DNA from: Clusia tigrina
Taxonomy: Eukaryota; Arthropoda; Insecta; Diptera; Clusiidae
Direction of reading: 5' to 3'
DNA: 64,000 nt
NCBI GenBank assembly: GCA_920105625.2
Contig: OV050032.1
Span: 110,964,542-111,028,541 of the forward strand
The notes under the pieces: model-generated
Told to the model about the DNA's origin: nothing
Database searches by the model: none
What the model saw: the letters and a program-made list of their open reading frames with translations, nothing else
Made by a program: the position numbers and the translations under genes
Shown: positions 61,573 to 64,000 of the stretch, in pieces
How the letters are laid out: each line of letters opens with the position of its first letter
Numbering within the stretch: the first letter of the stretch is position 1

Positions 61573-64000
61573 TGAAATTTTGCAACAATAAAGTACTCGA
61601 GCCTCTTGTCAATTTAGGCCATCGCACAAAGCTATGCTACCGTTGAGTCCCAAATCAAACACTGATGAAACTTCAAATGGCCCTAACTTATTTACGGTAC
61701 GTCCTACACCTATCAAAGTTTGATACATACAAATGCTTGTAACTTTTTACTGGAGCGTCATAAAACCTTGAAATTTTGTAACAATAAAGTACACGAGTCT
61801 CTTGTCAATTTAAGCTATCGCTCAAAGCTATGCTACCCTTGAGTCCCAAATCAAACACTGATAAAACTTCAAACGCCCCTAACTTCTATACGGTACGTCC
61901 TACACCTATCAAAATTTGCAACATACAAATGCTTGTAACTTTTTACTGGAGCGTCATAAAACCTTGAAATTTTGTAACAATAAAGTACTCGAGCATCTTG
62001 TCAATTTAAGCCATCGCTCAAAGATATGCCACCCTAGAGTCCCAAATCGAACACTGATAAAACTTCAAATGGCCCTAACTTCTATACGGTACGTCCTACA
62101 CCTATCAAAGTTTGATACATACAAATGCTTGTAACTTTTTACTGGAGCGTCATAAAACCTTGAAATTTTGTAACAATAAAGTACACGAGTCTCTTGTCAA
62201 TTTAAGCTATCGCTCAAAGCTATGCTACCCTTGAGTCCCAAATCAAACACTGATAAAACTTCAAACGCCCCTAACTTCTATACGGTACGTCCTACACCTA
62301 TCAAAATTTGCAACATACAAATGCTTGTAACTTTTTACTGGAGCGTCATAAAACCTTGAAATTTTGTAACAATAAAGTACTCGAGTCTCTTGTCAATTTA
62401 AGCTATCGCTCAAAGCTATGCTACCCTTGAGTCCCAAATCAAACACTGATAAAACTTCAAATGGCCCTAACTTTTATACGGTACGTCCTACACCAATCAA
62501 AGTTTGCAACATACAAATGCTTGTAACTTTTTACTGGAGCGTCATAAAACATTGAAATTTTGTAACAATAAAGTACTCGAGTCTCTGGTCAATTTAGGCC
62601 ATCGCTCAAAGCTATGCTACCCTTGAGTCCCAAATCAAACACTGATAAAACTTCAAACGCCCCTAACTTCTTTACGGTACGTCCTACACCTATCATAGTT
62701 TGCAACATACAAATGCTTGTATCTTTTTACTGGAGCGTCATAAAACCTTGAAATTTTGTAACAATAAAGTACTCGAGCCTCTTGTCTGGAGCGTCATAAA
62801 ACCTTGAAATTTTGTAACAATAAAGTACTCGAGCCTCTTGTCAATTTAAGCTATCGCTCAAAGCTATGCTACCCTAGAGTCCCAAATCAAACACTGATAA
62901 AACTTCAAACGCCCCTAACGTCTTTACGGTACGTCCTACACCTATCAAAGTTTGCAACATACAAATGCTTGTAACTTTTTACTGGAGCGTCATAAAACCT
63001 TGAAATTTTGTAACAATAAAGTACTCGAGCCTCTTGTCAATTTAAGCCATCGCTCAAAGCTATGCTACCCTTGAGTCCCAAATCAAACACTGATAAAACT
63101 TCAAACGCCCCTAACTTCTATACGGTACGTCCTACACCTATCAAAGTTGGCAACATACAAATGCTTGTAACTTTTTACTGGAGCGTCATAAAACCTTGAA
63201 ATTTTGTAACAATAAAGTACTCGAGATTCTTGGCAATTTAGGCCATCGCTCAAAGCGATGCTACCCTTGAGTCCCAAATCAAACACTGATAAAACTTCAA
63301 ACGCCCCTAACTTCTATACGGTACGTCCTACACCTATCAAAGTTGGCAACATACAAATGCTTGTAACTTTTTACTGGAGAGTCATAAAACCTTGAAATTT
63401 TGCAACAATAAAGTACTCGAGCCTCTTGTCAATTTAGGCCATCGCACAAAGCTATGCTACCGTTGAGTCCCAAATCAAACACTGATAAAACTTCAAATGG
63501 CCCTAACTTATTTACGGTACGTCCTACACCTATCAAAGTTTGCAACATACAAATGCTTGTAACTTTTTACTGGAGCGTCATAAAACCTTGAAATTTTGTA
63601 ACAATAAAGTACTCGAGCCTCTTGTCAATTTAAGCTATCGCTCAAAGCTATGCTACCCTAGAGTCCCAAATCAAACACTGATAAAACTTCAAACGCCCCT
63701 AACGTCTTTACGGTACGTCCTACACCTATCAAAGTTTGCAACATACAAATGCTTGTAACTTTTTACTGGAGCGTCATAAAACCTTGAAATTTTGTAACAA
63801 TAAAGTACTCGAGCATCTTGTCAATTTAAGCCATCGCTCAAAGCTATGCTACCCTAGAGTGCCAAATCGAACACTGATAAAACTTCAAATGGCCCTAACT
63901 TCTATACGGTACGTCCTACACCTATCAAAGTTTGATACATACAAATGCTTGTAACTTTTTACTGGAGCGTCATAAAATCTTGAAATTTTGTAACAATAAA
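61573..64000 (+). repeat. 3,388-bp tandem duplication, copy 2, cut by window end
   Basis: Starts: 61720 (C), 61916 (B), 62112 (C), 62308 (N), 62504 (O), 62700 (R), 62952 (S), 63148 (J), 63344 (K-like), 63540 (A), 63736 (B, GAGTGCC) and 63932 (C, incomplete, with AAAATCTTG as at 60590). The left join is inside the monomer at 61524, which starts as an ordinary unit and continues with TTTTGCAACAAT and CATCGCAC. The array runs on past 64000. Confidence 0.88.

Larger units (their letters stand above)
12699..62951 (+). repeat. Class R 252-bp monomers: 28 copies of the same 56-bp insertion
   Basis: The CCTCTTGTCTGGAG join occurs 28 times. The second 56-bp copy starts at 12785, 14597, 17200, 19208, 22196, 25185, 27960, 29381, 30999, 34568, 35408, 36640, 37676, 38908, 39552, 43121, 43961, 45193, 45837, 47069, 50261, 50513, 51549, 55898, 56542, 56794, 59398 and 62786. 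All use the same join, which argues for one origin and later spread. Most also carry TGTATC instead of TGTAAC upstream and follow a unit ending CATAGT. Those at 25185, 27960, 29381, 34568, 43121 and 55898 also lack one T (TATCTTTTACTGG). None occurs before 12.7 kb. Confidence 0.93.
1..64000 (+). repeat. Satellite DNA array, 196-bp monomer, whole window
   Basis: Landmarks such as TTGCAACATACAAATGC, CTGGAGCGTC, CTATGCTACC and CGGTACGTCC recur every 196 bases from the first line to the last. All copies have the same orientation. Departures from exact 196-bp spacing are explained by a few specific indels: +56, -17, -8, -6, -4 and -1. No unrelated sequence interrupts the array and neither edge is in view. 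Monomers differ mainly at a few diagnostic sites, which allow higher-order repeats to be followed. The spacing is close to a nucleosome repeat length, which is common for eukaryotic satellites. The family is not recognised. Function is unknown; a heterochromatic or centromeric location is inference from array type only. Confidence 0.99.

Noticed and set aside
1..64000. CRISPR-like array
   Set aside because: A CRISPR has short constant repeats separated by unique spacers. Here the whole 196-bp unit is repeated with no unique spacers and no cas genes.
1..64000. Telomeric repeats or a subtelomere boundary
   Set aside because: No runs of TTAGGG, TTTAGGG or TTAGG type are present, so nothing ties the window to a chromosome end.

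Overview
This 64,000-base window is one uninterrupted tandem satellite array. I found no protein-coding gene, RNA gene, CRISPR array, transposable element or unique sequence in it. Every stretch I read is a variant of one repeat unit of 196 bp, all in the same orientation. The array enters at base 1 and leaves at base 64,000, so its real length exceeds the window. I estimate about 320 monomers. The monomer I counted by hand (197-392) has 75 G+C of 196 (38%), with 49 C and 26 G on the + strand and 7 CpG, so CpG is not depleted. An array this long, with higher-order repeats, points to eukaryotic heterochromatin (pericentromeric, centromeric or subtelomeric). I do not recognise the satellite family and cannot name the organism. 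The undepleted CpG argues weakly against a heavily CpG-methylated genome.

The information in the window lies in how variant monomers are ordered. I use letter classes (A to S, defined in the entry at 197-392) and set the monomer start at TTGCAAC or TGGCAAC, which is arbitrary. Layout: (1) 1-3,528, A-B-C trimers of 588 bp and a block with 1,176-bp spacing. (2) 3,333-12,118, the D-E-F-G-H-A cassette, with 1,764-bp spacing and a tandem 1,364-bp duplication. (3) 12,119-24,517, a cassette O-P-Q-R-S-J-K with 1,812-, 4,611- and 2,988-bp spacings; here the 252-bp monomer R first appears. (4) 24,518-30,876, short M-N-O cycles near 582 bp with several hybrid monomers. (5) 30,877-47,590, one large head-to-tail duplication of 8,553 bp, with a nested 2,268-bp duplication and a 392-bp deletion in the second copy. 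(6) 47,431-58,180, B-C-A blocks mixed with R-S-J-M-N-O cassettes. (7) 58,181-64,000, a 3,388-bp unit whose second copy is cut by the window edge.

No genes work together here. The pattern is what repeated unequal crossover or replication-slippage amplification would leave: integer-monomer duplications nested in one another, indel-marked monomers copied many times, and hybrid monomers at joins. Possible roles (kinetochore or heterochromatin binding, satellite transcription) are inference only. Coordinates of duplication edges are approximate to within about one monomer, because the joins lie inside homologous sequence.
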